A stretch of 64,000 bases of DNA from Alphaproteobacteria bacterium (GTDB taxonomy: Bacteria; Pseudomonadota; Alphaproteobacteria; Micropepsales; Micropepsaceae), in the NCBI GenBank assembly GCA_020852655.1, contig JADZAI010000054.1, positions 1 through 64,000 of the forward strand, written 5' to 3'. Position numbers and translations under genes: made by a program. Below the pieces are notes generated by a model, which saw only the letters and a program-made list of their open reading frames with translations, was not told the origin of the DNA and did no database searches. Positions 53,836 through 63,238 of the stretch are shown in pieces (the first letter of the stretch is position 1; every line of letters begins with the position of its first letter).

Positions 53836-55308
53836 TCAGGCGGCGTTGAGGCCCAGGCGCTTCATGCCCTCGGGCCGCTTCGGTCCGAGCGCCGGCATGT
53901 AGAGCGCCTTCTTGAATATCTTCGGCATCGCCCAATAGCGCAGGATGCGGCCCATGATCGAGGCGCGCTTTGTCCATGCGGTCGGGTGCTCCAGCATGTG
54001 GAACGGCCGCATGACGGCGCGCAGCACCCTCACGTCGTCGCGTGTCGCCGGCCCGATCGCATCTTCCAGGAAGGACTTCGCGAGGCGCGCCTTCAGGCGC
54101 GGCTTGTAGCCGGGCTTCAACTGGTTCTCGGCGCGCTTGATCGCCTGTGCATCCTGCTTCGCCATCATGTCGAAGAAGGGCCGGATTTCCGTTTCGACGC
54201 GCTTGGCATGTTCGCGCATGCGCTCGGCCGGATCGCTGACCTCCGACAGGACGTCGGCCAGGATATGCGCCTGGATCGCGCCGCTGGAGCAGCCCCGGCC
54301 ATAGAGCGGATTGGTGCGGATCGCGGCGTCGCCGATCGGGAAGAAGTTGAGCGCCGCCGGTTTTCCGCCGGGCATAAGGTCGCGCCAGCTATTCTTGAGG
54401 TTGCCCATCGCGAAGACTTTGCTGACCGGTTCGCAGCGCGCCGGATCGGTCCAGCGTGCCGCCCCCGGCATCATCGCACAGGCAGCCTCGAACACCTCGG
54501 GGCGGACGATCGCAGTGCGCAGTTCGTTCTCGAGCTCGGGGCAGGCGAGGGTCACCGAAAAGTGCCGGTTGTCCGCGGGGAAGAGGCCGTACTTGATGTA
54601 GTCGAGGTCGCCGCCGGCGGGCGTGCCGTCGCGCGGCGGCTCGTCCATTCCGTCGCGCAGGCGATAATGGCGCGAGAAATAGAGGATGCCGGCCGAGCTT
54701 GGCGCCTCCGGCATCGTCACCCCTTCGGCGGCGAGCCAGTCGGGGAACTGCGTCGTGCGCCCGGTGGCATCGACGACGATATCGGCGCTCATGACCTGTT
54801 CGCGGCCCTCGACCTCGACACGCAGGCCGGTGACGACGAGCTGATTGTCCCGGCGCTCGAGCGTGAGGCCGCGGATGCCTGCGTTGGGCACGAAGGTCAC
54901 GCCGGGCAGGCTCTGCGCGTAGCGGCGCATGATGAGCTCCAGCGTGGTCCGGCGGCTGAAGAGCATCGACATGTCTTCATCGCCGGGCTGGTATTTGTAT
55001 TTCGGCTTCAGGTGCGGCGAGAGGCCGTCCGCGAAGGTGAACTCGCGGGCCCCGGCCGCGAGCAGTTCGGTCCACAGGCGCGGGTGCTTGGCGCGGATCA
55101 GCTTCACCAGGCGGCCCAGGAAGACATGGCTGTGACGAAGCTGGGTCGCGCCTTTCCGCTCCCAGTCGTAGAATGCTTCTTCCGGCGATGTGTCCGGTGG
55201 AGGCGGGTCGCGGTCGAGCACGACCACGTGGCGCTCCGGGCTCGCCAGGGCCATCGCCGCGTTGAGGCCCGCGATACCCGCGCCGGCGACAAGAATTTGC
55301 TGGGTCAT
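53836..55308 (-). CDS. FAD-dependent oxidoreductase / monooxygenase
   Basis: A 490-residue flavoprotein. VAGAGIAGLNAAMAL is the FAD Rossmann loop, ADIVVDATGRTTQFPDWL is the DG-like NAD(P)/FAD region, and FFPIGDAAIRTNPLYGRGCSSGAIQA is the GD motif of aromatic monooxygenases. The order fits the group A flavin monooxygenases and halogenase-like enzymes. Its substrate is unknown. It is upstream of the epoxide hydrolase in the same direction with a 40-base gap. Confidence 0.85.
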   Translation of the reverse strand: MTQQILVAGAGIAGLNAAMALASPERHVVVLDRDPPPPDTSPEEAFYDWERKGATQLRHSHVFLGRLVKLIRAKHPRLWTELLAAGAREFTFADGLSPHLKPKYKYQPGDEDMSMLFSRRTTLELIMRRYAQSLPGVTFVPNAGIRGLTLERRDNQLVVTGLRVEVEGREQVMSADIVVDATGRTTQFPDWLAAEGVTMPEAPSSAGILYFSRHYRLRDGMDEPPRDGTPAGGDLDYIKYGLFPADNRHFSVTLACPELENELRTAIVRPEVFEAACAMMPGAARWTDPARCEPVSKVFAMGNLKNSWRDLMPGGKPAALNFFPIGDAAIRTNPLYGRGCSSGAIQAHILADVLSEVSDPAERMREHAKRVETEIRPFFDMMAKQDAQAIKRAENQLKPGYKPRLKARLAKSFLEDAIGPATRDDVRVLRAVMRPFHMLEHPTAWTKRASIMGRILRYWAMPKIFKKALYMPALGPKRPEGMKRLGLNAA

Positions 55309-55378
55309 CTGTGGCCCTTGAATTTCAAAACGCGTTCTGGATATCGTAGGCTTACGGGACCGTAAAGGGCAATTCCGG

Positions 55379-55756
55379 TCAAGCCCCGTATCGAAAGCCC
55401 GCCCAGATCAACAGCGCCCAGCCGACCATGAACGACACGCCGCCGACCGGCGTGATCGCGCCGAGCCAGCGCGTGCCGGTGATCGCCAGCAGGTAGAGCG
55501 ATCCCGAAAAGACGAGGATGCCGACCGCGAAGGCGATGCCGGCCGCCCCGGCGATGGTCGCGACGCTGGCCGTGCGCGCCAGCAGGGCCGCGCCGAACAG
55601 TGCGACGGCGTGGACGAGGTGATACAGCGCGCCCGTCTGGTAGGTCGCGAGAAGGTCGGACGAGAGGCTGGCGCGCAGGGCGTGCGCACCGAACGCGCCG
55701 GCAGCTACCGCGGTCAGGCCTGCGAAACCCGCCAGGATGAGCAGAAGACCGCTCAT
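55379..55756 (-). CDS. DUF423 family small membrane protein
   Basis: A 125-residue protein with four helices and the conserved start GAFGAHALR, followed by TYQTGALYHLVHAVALFGAALLA and FSGSLYLLAITGTRWLGAITPVGG. All are DUF423 hallmarks. No function is known. Divergent from the GST gene. Confidence 0.93.
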   Translation of the reverse strand: MSGLLLILAGFAGLTAVAAGAFGAHALRASLSSDLLATYQTGALYHLVHAVALFGAALLARTASVATIAGAAGIAFAVGILVFSGSLYLLAITGTRWLGAITPVGGVSFMVGWALLIWAGFRYGA

Positions 55757-55848
55757 GCGGCTTGATCGGCAGCCGTCCGCCGTCCTAGCGATGGGTGGGT
55801 AATGAACACGGGGGTGGCTCCGGAAGAGGGCGCCCCAGGGAGACGCTC

Positions 55849-56469
55849 ATGAAGCTGTACGACGAAAACATGCCGGCGCCCAACCCCCGCCGGGTCCGCA
55901 TGTTCCTGGCGGAGAAGGGGCTCACGGTGCCGACGGTGCGCGTGCAGCTCGGCAAGGGCGAGCACAAATCGCCCTCGCATATCGCGCGCAATGCCCTCGG
56001 CCAGGTGCCGGTCCTCGAACTCGACGACGGCAGCACGCTGAGCGAGTCGGTCTCGATCTGCCGCTATATCGAGGCGCTGCATCCCGAACCGCCGCTCTTT
56101 GGCCGGACGCCGAAGGAGATCGGCACGATCGACATGTGGATCCGCCGGGTCGAGATGCAGGTGATGGTGCCGCTCGGCGCCGTCTGGGTGAACTGCCATC
56201 CGGCGACCGAAGCCTACATGAAGGCGATGGGCGTGAAGCGCTTCCCCGACTATGGCGAGCAGAACCGGGCGCGGGCGTTCAACCGGCTGGAATGGCTCGA
56301 CAGCCAGATGGAGGGCGACTTCATCGCTGGCGATTTCTCGGCGGCCGATATCGTCGCGCTGTCGATCGTCGATTTCGGCGCCTTCATCGACATCCCGATC
56401 CCGCCCGGCGCCCGACGGTTGCGGGCCTGGCATGAACGCGTTTCAAAAAGGCGGAGCGCCAAGGCCTGA
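55849..56469 (+). CDS. Glutathione S-transferase family protein
   Basis: A 206-residue GST. MKLYDENMPAPNPRRVRMFLAEKGL starts the thioredoxin-like domain with NALGQVPVLELDDG-TLSES carrying the cis-proline and the glutathione contact. The C-terminal all-helical domain has FNRLEWLDSQM and DFSAADIVALSIVDF. It may conjugate or isomerise an electrophile. ATG 55849 matches the family N-terminus. Confidence 0.9.
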   Translation: MKLYDENMPAPNPRRVRMFLAEKGLTVPTVRVQLGKGEHKSPSHIARNALGQVPVLELDDGSTLSESVSICRYIEALHPEPPLFGRTPKEIGTIDMWIRRVEMQVMVPLGAVWVNCHPATEAYMKAMGVKRFPDYGEQNRARAFNRLEWLDSQMEGDFIAGDFSAADIVALSIVDFGAFIDIPIPPGARRLRAWHERVSKRRSAKA

Positions 56470-56596
56470 GGTTGCCAGCGGCCCGCCCGCCGGGCCAATT
56501 TGCGGCAACAAAGACATCCCCGGAGCGCCTCATGCCGACGAAAGACTGCCCTCTTGGACGGGACGCTCGCGCGGCGTTTCCTCCGGACCGCGCCGC

Positions 56597-57610
56597 ATGA
56601 TCAGCGATGCCGCGCTGGCGGAGCGCATCTCCGCCTATCTCAAGGCGACGCAGGGCCGCGACACAAAGGTCGTCGAACTCGTTCGCATCCACGGCGGCGC
56701 CTCGCGCGAGACCTATCGCGTGAAGCTCGACGAGGGCGGCGTGGTGCGCGGCTATATCCTGCGCCGCGACCCGACCTCCGCGCTGATCGAGACCGAGCGC
56801 ACGGTCGAGTTCGCCGCCTACAGCGCCTTCCATCCGACGCCGGTCCCGGTGCCCATGGCCCTCGCCCTGGAACAGGACGAACGCTGGCTCGACCGGCCCT
56901 TCTTCATGATGGAGGAGATCGAGAACGCGACGGCGACGAACGCCTTCGCCGTCGATCCCTACGGCGCGCACGCGGCCAGGATCGGCCAGCAATTCTTCTC
57001 GACGCTCGGCGAGATCGCGAAGGCCGACCCGCGCGCCCTCGGCCTCGACTGGGAAGCTCCGGCCCCGGACGAATGCTGGAATCTCGAACTCGCCAAGTGG
57101 GAGAAGGTGATCGACGAGGACGAGCGCGAGCCCCAGCCGATCGCCCGCGCGGCGATCCGCTGGCTGCGGCGCAACCCGCCGCCGCCGGCGCAGAAGGTGG
57201 GCGTGGTCCACGGCGACTACCGGACCGGCAATTTCCTCTTCAACGAGGCGGGCGAGATACGCGCCATCCTCGATTGGGAGATGGCCCATCTCGGCGATCC
57301 GCTGGAGGATCTCGGCTGGGCGACCGACCCGCTTTGGTCGCACCACACGCCCGAGCGTCCGGGCGGCATGTGCAGCATGGCCGAGGCCATCGCGCATTGG
57401 GAAAAGGCGAGCGGCCTCAAGGTCGATCCCAGGGCGTTCAAATGGTGGTCGATGTTCGCCAGCGTGAAGGGCCTCGGCATCTGGATTTCGGCCGCCGCCG
57501 AAGTCGCGGACGGCAAGAACACCGATCCGGTGAACGCGGTCTCGGGCTGGTATCCGCTGGCCTTCCACAATCAGGTCATTGCCGAGCGTCTGGCAGGAGG
57601 TTGGGCATGA
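56597..57610 (+). CDS. APH-fold phosphotransferase
   Basis: A 337-residue kinase-like protein. The catalytic Brenner motif is H205-G-D207 with N212, and the metal-binding Asp is D226 in ILDWEMAHLGDPLEDLGW. The protein resembles the ACAD10/11-type hydroxyacyl-CoA kinases of beta-oxidation rather than an antibiotic kinase. Its stop overlaps the next gene's start (ATGA). The ATG at 56597 gives the family-like N-terminus. Confidence 0.85.
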   Translation: MISDAALAERISAYLKATQGRDTKVVELVRIHGGASRETYRVKLDEGGVVRGYILRRDPTSALIETERTVEFAAYSAFHPTPVPVPMALALEQDERWLDRPFFMMEEIENATATNAFAVDPYGAHAARIGQQFFSTLGEIAKADPRALGLDWEAPAPDECWNLELAKWEKVIDEDEREPQPIARAAIRWLRRNPPPPAQKVGVVHGDYRTGNFLFNEAGEIRAILDWEMAHLGDPLEDLGWATDPLWSHHTPERPGGMCSMAEAIAHWEKASGLKVDPRAFKWWSMFASVKGLGIWISAAAEVADGKNTDPVNAVSGWYPLAFHNQVIAERLAGGWA

Positions 57611-58005
57611 TCCCCGAAATACCCGGCATCCTGAACTGGGCGGCGGGCCGCATCCTGACCGAGATCGCGCCGCATCTTCCCGCCGGCTACGGCCAGGCCT
57701 CGACCGGCACACTGGCGATGATGCTGGTTCTGTCGGCGCAGGAATATGAGCACGGCGCCGACACGCGCGTCTGGGAAAACACCCGCATGCGCGCGATTCT
57801 CGCCAAGGGCGGGATGGAGACCGATCCGCCGGACGGCTCGCTGCTGATGTCGGCGCTGACGGCGGCCAACAATCGCCTGCGCTCTGACCTCATCCGCCTG
57901 CACGAGGCGGTGGAGGAGGGCGCGTCCGCCGACAAGGCGCTGGAGCAGGAAATCCTCCAGTTCCTCAAAGAGTCCGCCGATCGCCGCCGGCTCCACGTCG
58001 CCTGA
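57607..58005 (+). CDS. Uncharacterised protein coupled to the APH-fold kinase
   Basis: A 132-residue helical protein starting MIPEIPGILNWAAGRILTEIAPHL with LVLSAQEYEHGADTRVWENTRMRAIL and a C-terminal coiled-coil-like stretch. It is translated from an ATGA overlap with the kinase gene, which suggests a stable partnership. I recall similar proteins beside such kinases in other alphaproteobacteria, but no function is recorded. Confidence 0.8.
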   Translation: MIPEIPGILNWAAGRILTEIAPHLPAGYGQASTGTLAMMLVLSAQEYEHGADTRVWENTRMRAILAKGGMETDPPDGSLLMSALTAANNRLRSDLIRLHEAVEEGASADKALEQEILQFLKESADRRRLHVA

Positions 58006-58093
58006 GAGTCACTTGCGTTTCGCCGGGCGGCTCTGGTCCGGCGAAGCGCATCGACTTGGCTGCGCGGGCGGCGCATAAGCCCGCGTCCTTCCC

Positions 58094-59296
58094 ATGCCCC
58101 GCCGCGAACTTTTCCTCTTCTCGGTCGCCCAGGCGGCGCCCAGCTTCGTGGGCGGCTTCTACGTGCCGTTCTTTCCCCTGTGGCTGAGCCAACAGGGGAT
58201 CGCGGCCGCCGAGATCAGCACGCTGATCGCCTGCGCGATGTTCGTGCGCGTGCTGGTCAATCCGGTCGTCGGCATCGTCGCCGACGCCCTCGGCGACCGG
58301 CGTGCGGTCGCGATGGCGTGCGCGGCGGTCTCCAGCCTGTTCTTCGTGCTGCTGGGTATCGCCGCGCCGATCTGGGGCTTTGCCGCGATCCTGCCGCTGA
58401 TGATCGTCGCGGTGCCGCTGAACAGCGCGACCGGGCCGATCGTCGAGGCGGTGACGGCGCGCGGCGCCATCGACTATGGTTTCGACTATGCTCGCGCCCG
58501 CCTCTGGGGCTCGCTCGCCTTCGTCGTCGCCAACTATCTCGCCGGATTGCTGATCGGCGCGACGGGGCGGGGCGCGATCGTGTGGGCGGTGGCGGTGACG
58601 GTTGCCGCCTGTGTCGTCGCATTCTGGCCGATGCCGCCGCTCAAGGGCGAGACCGGGCAGCGGCGCGCCATCGGCAAGGCGCTGCAACGCACCTCGGCGG
58701 AGTCGCGCGTGCTGCTGAAGCAGCCGGTGTTCCTCCTGTTCCTCGCCGCCGTGTCGGCGGCCCAGGCGTCACACGTCGTTTTCTACACCTTCGGCGCCAT
58801 CACCTTCCGCGGACTCGGCTATTCGGATTCGTATATCGGCGCCTTGTGGGCGGTGGGAACGCTGGCCGAGGTTGCGCTGTTCGCGGCGCCCTCGGTGACG
58901 CTGCGCCAGGCGCGGGCGACGACGCTGATCGCCCTCGGCAGCGCGCTCGCCGCGGTGCGGTGGTTCGGCATGGCCTATGACGTCGGGCCGGTCGGCGCCT
59001 TGCTCTTGCAGCTCGGCCATGCCGCGTCGTTCGGGCTTGTGCATCTCGGAACGATGAAATTCCTCGGCATCGCAATCCCGCCGCGGCTGGCGGCGACCGG
59101 GCAATCGCTCTTCGCGGTCATGGCCTACGGCCTCGCGATGGGTGCGGTGACGCTGGTCGCGGGGCAGCTCTACGAAACGATCGGCCAGCGCACCTATCTG
59201 GCGATGGCGGTGCTGTCGCTGCTGGCGCTGGGATTGACGCTGTTGCTCGCGCGGACCTGGAACATGCGCAGCCTGTTCGCCTCGGCACGGCTGTAG
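58094..59296 (+). CDS. MFS transporter, phenylpropionate-permease-like
   Basis: A 400-residue 12-helix carrier. The N-terminus (FVGGFYVPFFPLWLSQQGI) and the DYGFDYARARLWGSLAFVVAN block with R and W resemble the HcaT/LacY-like subgroup. The substrate is unknown. It follows the kinase pair by 88 bases. Confidence 0.87.
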   Translation: MPRRELFLFSVAQAAPSFVGGFYVPFFPLWLSQQGIAAAEISTLIACAMFVRVLVNPVVGIVADALGDRRAVAMACAAVSSLFFVLLGIAAPIWGFAAILPLMIVAVPLNSATGPIVEAVTARGAIDYGFDYARARLWGSLAFVVANYLAGLLIGATGRGAIVWAVAVTVAACVVAFWPMPPLKGETGQRRAIGKALQRTSAESRVLLKQPVFLLFLAAVSAAQASHVVFYTFGAITFRGLGYSDSYIGALWAVGTLAEVALFAAPSVTLRQARATTLIALGSALAAVRWFGMAYDVGPVGALLLQLGHAASFGLVHLGTMKFLGIAIPPRLAATGQSLFAVMAYGLAMGAVTLVAGQLYETIGQRTYLAMAVLSLLALGLTLLLARTWNMRSLFASARL

Positions 59297-59421
59297 CGCC
59301 GCGCCTTTCCGCGCCGTCAGGCTTGCAGAGGCGGAAGATTTCGTTACGCGTTATAAGCCTTCGCCGGGCGTGCGGATGACAGCACCGGGCGATCCGCCAT
59401 TAGACCGGGAGAGAGATAGAG

Positions 59422-60426
59422 ATGAAGGCATTCGAGCTTCAGAACGCCGTCGGGCTGGAGAACCTGAAGCTGGTCGAGCGCGACGTGCCCAAGCCAGGAC
59501 CGAACGAGGTCGTGCTGCGGATGAAGGCGGCGTCGCTGAATTATCGCGATCTCGCGAACGTCACGGGCGGCCGCTACAAGCTGCCCTACGTGCCGCTGTC
59601 GGACGGCTGCGGTGTCGTCGAGGAGGTCGGGGCCGGCGTCACGCGCGTGAAGAAGGGGGATCGCGTCGCGCCCTCCTTCTTTCAGAAATGGCTTTCCGGT
59701 CCGGTCGATCCGGTCTCGCAGGGGACCTCGCTGGGCGGTCCGATCGACGGCTGCCTCAGCGAATATATGTGCCTGCACGAGGACGGCATGTCGAAGGTGC
59801 CGGACTATCTGACCGACGAGGAGGTCGCGACGCTGCCCTGCGCCGGCCTCACCGCGTGGCGGGCGCTGGTGGTCGAAGGCGACATCAAGCCGGGCGACAT
59901 CGTGGTGGTGCAGGGCACCGGCGGCGTCTCGATCTTCGCGCTGCAATTCGCCAAGGCGGCAGGCGCGACGGTGATCGCGACGTCTTCCTCGGACGAGAAG
60001 CTGGACCGCGTGAAGAAGCTCGGCGCCGATCACCTCATCAACTACAAGGCGACGCCGGAATGGGGCACGGAAGTCCGCAAGCTGACCGGCGGCCGCGGCG
60101 CGGATCACATCGTCGAGGTCGGCGGCGCGGGCACGTTCAACCAGTCGCTGATCGCGGCGAAGACCGGCGGCCATGTCAGCGTGATCGGCATCCTCGCCGG
60201 CTTCAACCAGGACGTCCCGATCGCGCTCATCATGGGCAGCAATCTGAAGATCAAGGGCATCACGGTCGGCAGCCGCCTGATGGCCGAGCAGATGTGCGCC
60301 GGCATGGCGGCGAGCCGGATCAGGCCGGTGATCAGCGACACGCTGCCCTTTACCGACGCGGTGAAGGCGCTGGAGCTGATGAAAAACCACGGCCACTTCG
60401 GCAAGATCTGCCTGAAGATCAGCTAG
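59422..60426 (+). CDS. Quinone oxidoreductase-like MDR dehydrogenase
   Basis: A 334-residue medium-chain reductase without the zinc cysteines seen in 21468-22520. VQGTGGVSIFALQFAKAAGATVIAT is the NADPH loop; LSDGCGVVEEVGAGV and NYRDLANVTGG are typical of zinc-free enoyl or quinone reductases. It would reduce an activated double bond. GAGAGAGATAGAG precedes ATG 59422. Confidence 0.9.
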   Translation: MKAFELQNAVGLENLKLVERDVPKPGPNEVVLRMKAASLNYRDLANVTGGRYKLPYVPLSDGCGVVEEVGAGVTRVKKGDRVAPSFFQKWLSGPVDPVSQGTSLGGPIDGCLSEYMCLHEDGMSKVPDYLTDEEVATLPCAGLTAWRALVVEGDIKPGDIVVVQGTGGVSIFALQFAKAAGATVIATSSSDEKLDRVKKLGADHLINYKATPEWGTEVRKLTGGRGADHIVEVGGAGTFNQSLIAAKTGGHVSVIGILAGFNQDVPIALIMGSNLKIKGITVGSRLMAEQMCAGMAASRIRPVISDTLPFTDAVKALELMKNHGHFGKICLKIS

Positions 60427-60442
60427 CCCTTTGAAGAAGGTT

Positions 60443-60463
60443 CCGGCCGCATGATGCGGCCGG
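60443..60463. terminator. 9-bp hairpin between convergent genes
   Basis: CCGGCCGCA (60443-60451) and TGCGGCCGG (60455-60463) around TGA, followed by GATTGTTT on the plus strand. It lies 17 bases after the MDR gene and 12 before the lipoprotein gene's end; likely bidirectional. Confidence 0.7.
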
Positions 60464-60474
60464 GATTGTTTGGA

Positions 60475-61104
60475 TCAGCTCGTCGGCTTGCCGCCGGCGG
60501 GCTTCGCGCCGGTTGCGGCGAGGGCGCCGTAGAAGGCGGTGTCGTTGCGGAGCTGCGCCATCGCATTGGTCAGCGCCATTTCCAGCGCCTGCTTGGCATT
60601 GCTGCCGTTCGCGATGCCGATGCCCTTCAGTGCGCCCTGCGACTGGAGGGCCCGCGAGTAGACGATCTTGCCCGCCGCGTCCTTGACTTCCAGATTGACG
60701 GTGATGTCGGCGACGGCGTCGCCGCTGAACATGCCCGTCTTGTAGTCGTTGTAGAAGCGCAGGACCTTCGCGGTAACGGTTGCGCCGCCCGCCCCGACCT
60801 TGAAGCCATGCGCCGACAATTCCTGTTCCAGCGTCGCCTTCAGCAGGTCGATCGGGCTGTTGGTCGAACGAATCGCGGCCATCTCCATGCCGTAGCCGTT
60901 CTTCTTCGAGCTCACGCGGTCCTGGTATTGCATGCGCTCGTCGGTCGCGTTCACGCCGACCGAAACCTGCTCGGCGCCCGGCGTCGTGGCGACGGTGCCC
61001 GCGGGCGGGGCATAGGCGAGCGTGATCTCGTCTTCGGTCAGGGCGCAGGCAGACAGGCTCAACGCCACGGCCGCGATGGCCGCGAATTTCACAACACGAA
61101 ACAT
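60475..61104 (-). CDS. YajG-like lipoprotein
   Basis: A 209-residue lipoprotein. LSLSACALTED has the lipobox (C20 anchored). SAHGFKVGAGGATVTAKVLRFYNDYKTGMFSGDAVADITVNLEVKDAAGKIVYSRAL matches in style the YajG family of putative outer-membrane lipoproteins. Same strand as pqqE, 63 bases downstream; possibly read through from the pqq operon. Confidence 0.82.
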   Translation of the reverse strand: MFRVVKFAAIAAVALSLSACALTEDEITLAYAPPAGTVATTPGAEQVSVGVNATDERMQYQDRVSSKKNGYGMEMAAIRSTNSPIDLLKATLEQELSAHGFKVGAGGATVTAKVLRFYNDYKTGMFSGDAVADITVNLEVKDAAGKIVYSRALQSQGALKGIGIANGSNAKQALEMALTNAMAQLRNDTAFYGALAATGAKPAGGKPTS

Positions 61105-61167
61105 ATAGTCCCCTCAACATTGGGAGCCCCGCTCCCGAAGCCGGCGAAGGGAGACGCAAACCGCAGG

Positions 61168-62265
61168 CTAGTCAACCACGAGTTGGGGAAAGCGGCGCGG
61201 CTGTGGCTCGGGCGGGTCAGCGGCCGACTCGGCTTCCGCCAAGGCGCGCATGGCGGCATGGCGGGGCGAGAGGGCGCAGGCCGGGTCGGTGGCGGCGGCG
61301 TCGCCTGCAAGCGCCAGCGCCTGGCAGCGGCATCCGCCCCAGTCGCGCTCGGCATTGGCGCAGCCGCGACAGGGCGCCTGCATCCAGTCCGTCCCGCGGA
61401 AGGCCTCGAAGGCGGTGCCGTCCGTCCAGATGTCGGCGAGGCTGCGCGCGCGGACCGTCTCGAAGGCGAGGCCCGGTATGGTCCGCGCCGCGTGACAGGG
61501 CAGGACCGAGCCCTCCGGCGTGACGACGATGACCTCGCGGCCCCAGCCGCCCATGCAGGGCTTCGGCGCCTCGGCGTAATAGTCGGGCAGCACGAAATCG
61601 ATGACGAGGCGCCCGGCCAGCCGGCTCCGCGCCTCGTTCACGACGTCGATCGTCCGCTCGATCTGCGCCAGCGTCGGCATCAGCGCGGCGCGATTGAGCA
61701 GGCCCCAGCCGTAATACTGGATATGCGCAAGCTCGACCCGACCGGCCTCCATCGCCAGCGCCATTGCGATGAAATCCGCCGCGTGATCGGCATTGGCCCT
61801 GTGAAGCGGCGCATTGAGGGTGAGGGGCAGGCCGAGTTCGATGGTCCACTTCGCGACATCGTGCTTGCGCACGCTGCCCGCATAGCCGGCGATACGGTCC
61901 GAGCTTGCCGCCTCGGTGTCCTGGATCGAGAGCTGGACATGCTCCAGGCCCGCTGCGCGCAGGCGCACCATGCGCTCCCGCGTCAGCCCGATGCCCGACG
62001 TGATGAGGTTGGTATAGAGATCGGCCGCCCGGGCGCTCGCCACGATCTCCACAAGGTCGCGCCGCGACGCCGGCTCGCCGCCCGACAGATGAACCTGAAG
62101 CACGCCCAGCGCGGCCGCCTCGCGAAAAATGCGCTCCCATGTCGGGGCGTCCAGTTCTGCCTGTTGGCGCACCAGATCGAGGGGATTGGAGCAATAGGCG
62201 CATGCCAGGGGGCAGCGGTGGGTCAGTTCGGCGAGCAACCCGATCGGAGCGGTCAGCGCAGCCAC
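61168..62265 (-). CDS. pqqE: PQQ biosynthesis radical SAM enzyme PqqE
   Basis: A 365-residue enzyme that links Glu and Tyr of the PqqA peptide. C18, C22 and C25 (CPLACAYC) bind the radical SAM cluster. The C-terminal SPASM cysteines are visible in CMGGWG, VLPCHAAR, APCRGCAN and GGCRCQ. Start GTG 62265 overlaps pqqD by 13 bases. The last gene of the pqq operon in this window. Confidence 0.96.
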   Translation of the reverse strand: MAALTAPIGLLAELTHRCPLACAYCSNPLDLVRQQAELDAPTWERIFREAAALGVLQVHLSGGEPASRRDLVEIVASARAADLYTNLITSGIGLTRERMVRLRAAGLEHVQLSIQDTEAASSDRIAGYAGSVRKHDVAKWTIELGLPLTLNAPLHRANADHAADFIAMALAMEAGRVELAHIQYYGWGLLNRAALMPTLAQIERTIDVVNEARSRLAGRLVIDFVLPDYYAEAPKPCMGGWGREVIVVTPEGSVLPCHAARTIPGLAFETVRARSLADIWTDGTAFEAFRGTDWMQAPCRGCANAERDWGGCRCQALALAGDAAATDPACALSPRHAAMRALAEAESAADPPEPQPRRFPQLVVD

Positions 62266-62516
62266 GCGACATACCCCTTGTGGTTCAGATCGCCGAGCAG
62301 CGCGGCCGCGTCGCTCGTGATCTCGGCGGCATCCGCCTCGTATTCATCGGCCAGCGCCGCGGCGATGACCTCGACAGTGGCGGTACCGTCCACCCGCGCC
62401 AGGATCGCATGCGCCTGGTCGTCGATCTCCACGACGCGTTCGGGGGCGAGCAGCACCCAGCGGTCGCGGACCCGATCGCGGTGAATGCGAACGCCCGGCC
62501 GCAGCCGCGGGATCAT
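62253..62516 (-). CDS. pqqD: PQQ biosynthesis peptide chaperone PqqD
   Basis: An 87-residue winged-helix-like peptide carrier that presents PqqA to PqqE. LRPGVRIHRDRVRDRWVLLAPERVVEIDD is the peptide-binding part. Overlaps pqqC by 4 bases (ATGA) and pqqE by 13, so all are coupled. Full length for the family. Confidence 0.93.
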   Translation of the reverse strand: MIPRLRPGVRIHRDRVRDRWVLLAPERVVEIDDQAHAILARVDGTATVEVIAAALADEYEADAAEITSDAAALLGDLNHKGYVAWLR

Positions 62517-63238
62517 GGCTGGAAGGCCCCGGGGATCGCGACCGCCGGATCGACATAGGCGAAATACAGCGTGTCCAGCATCGACCACAGCACGCCGCAC
62601 TTGAACCGCAGCGCCTCCAGGACGCTTTCCTGCTCGGCGCGTGTCGTCGCGTGTTCGATGCAATAGGCGAGCGCGAAGGCCGAGTCCTGCGGCGCCTCGG
62701 TCAGCCGCGGCGCGAAATAGGCGAGCGCCTCCTGGTCGACGAAGGCATAATTGGCCAGCATGCCTTCGACACGCTCGCTGATGATCTTCGGCGCGAAGAG
62801 TTCGGTCAGCGACGAGGCCACCGCTTCCAGCAGCGTGCGTTCGCGCACGAAGCGGACATAGGCCTCGACGGCGAAGAGCGTCCCCGGCAGTGCCGCGCGC
62901 ATCGACGTGACGAGCTCGCGATCGAGCCCCAGCGCATCGGTCATCTTGAGCCAGCGCGCAATGCCGCCCGGGCGGGTGTCGTCGCCGTCGTGATCGGCGA
63001 GCCGCGAGCGCCAGGCCTTGCGCAGGGCGCTGTCCGGGCAGCGGGCGATGAGGGCTGCATCCTTGATGGGAATATGAGCCTGATAGACATAGCGGTTCAG
63101 GGCCCATGCCTGAACCTGTGCCTTGTTCAGCCGCCCGCTATGCAGCAGGCGGTGGAACGGATGCTTGTCATGATACCGCTCGGCCCCGATGGCCCGCAGA
63201 GCGGCTTCGAATTCGGCCGGATTCAGCAATGCGCTCAC
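62513..63238 (-). CDS. pqqC: Pyrroloquinoline-quinone synthase PqqC
   Basis: A 241-residue cofactorless oxidase that performs the last ring closure and eight-electron oxidation. YHDKHPFHRLLHSG, QAWALNRYVYQAHIPIKDAALIARC and YCIEHATTRAEQE carry the histidines, tyrosine and arginine around the active site. GTG 63238 overlaps pqqB's stop (GTGA). Confidence 0.97.
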   Translation of the reverse strand: MSALLNPAEFEAALRAIGAERYHDKHPFHRLLHSGRLNKAQVQAWALNRYVYQAHIPIKDAALIARCPDSALRKAWRSRLADHDGDDTRPGGIARWLKMTDALGLDRELVTSMRAALPGTLFAVEAYVRFVRERTLLEAVASSLTELFAPKIISERVEGMLANYAFVDQEALAYFAPRLTEAPQDSAFALAYCIEHATTRAEQESVLEALRFKCGVLWSMLDTLYFAYVDPAVAIPGAFQP

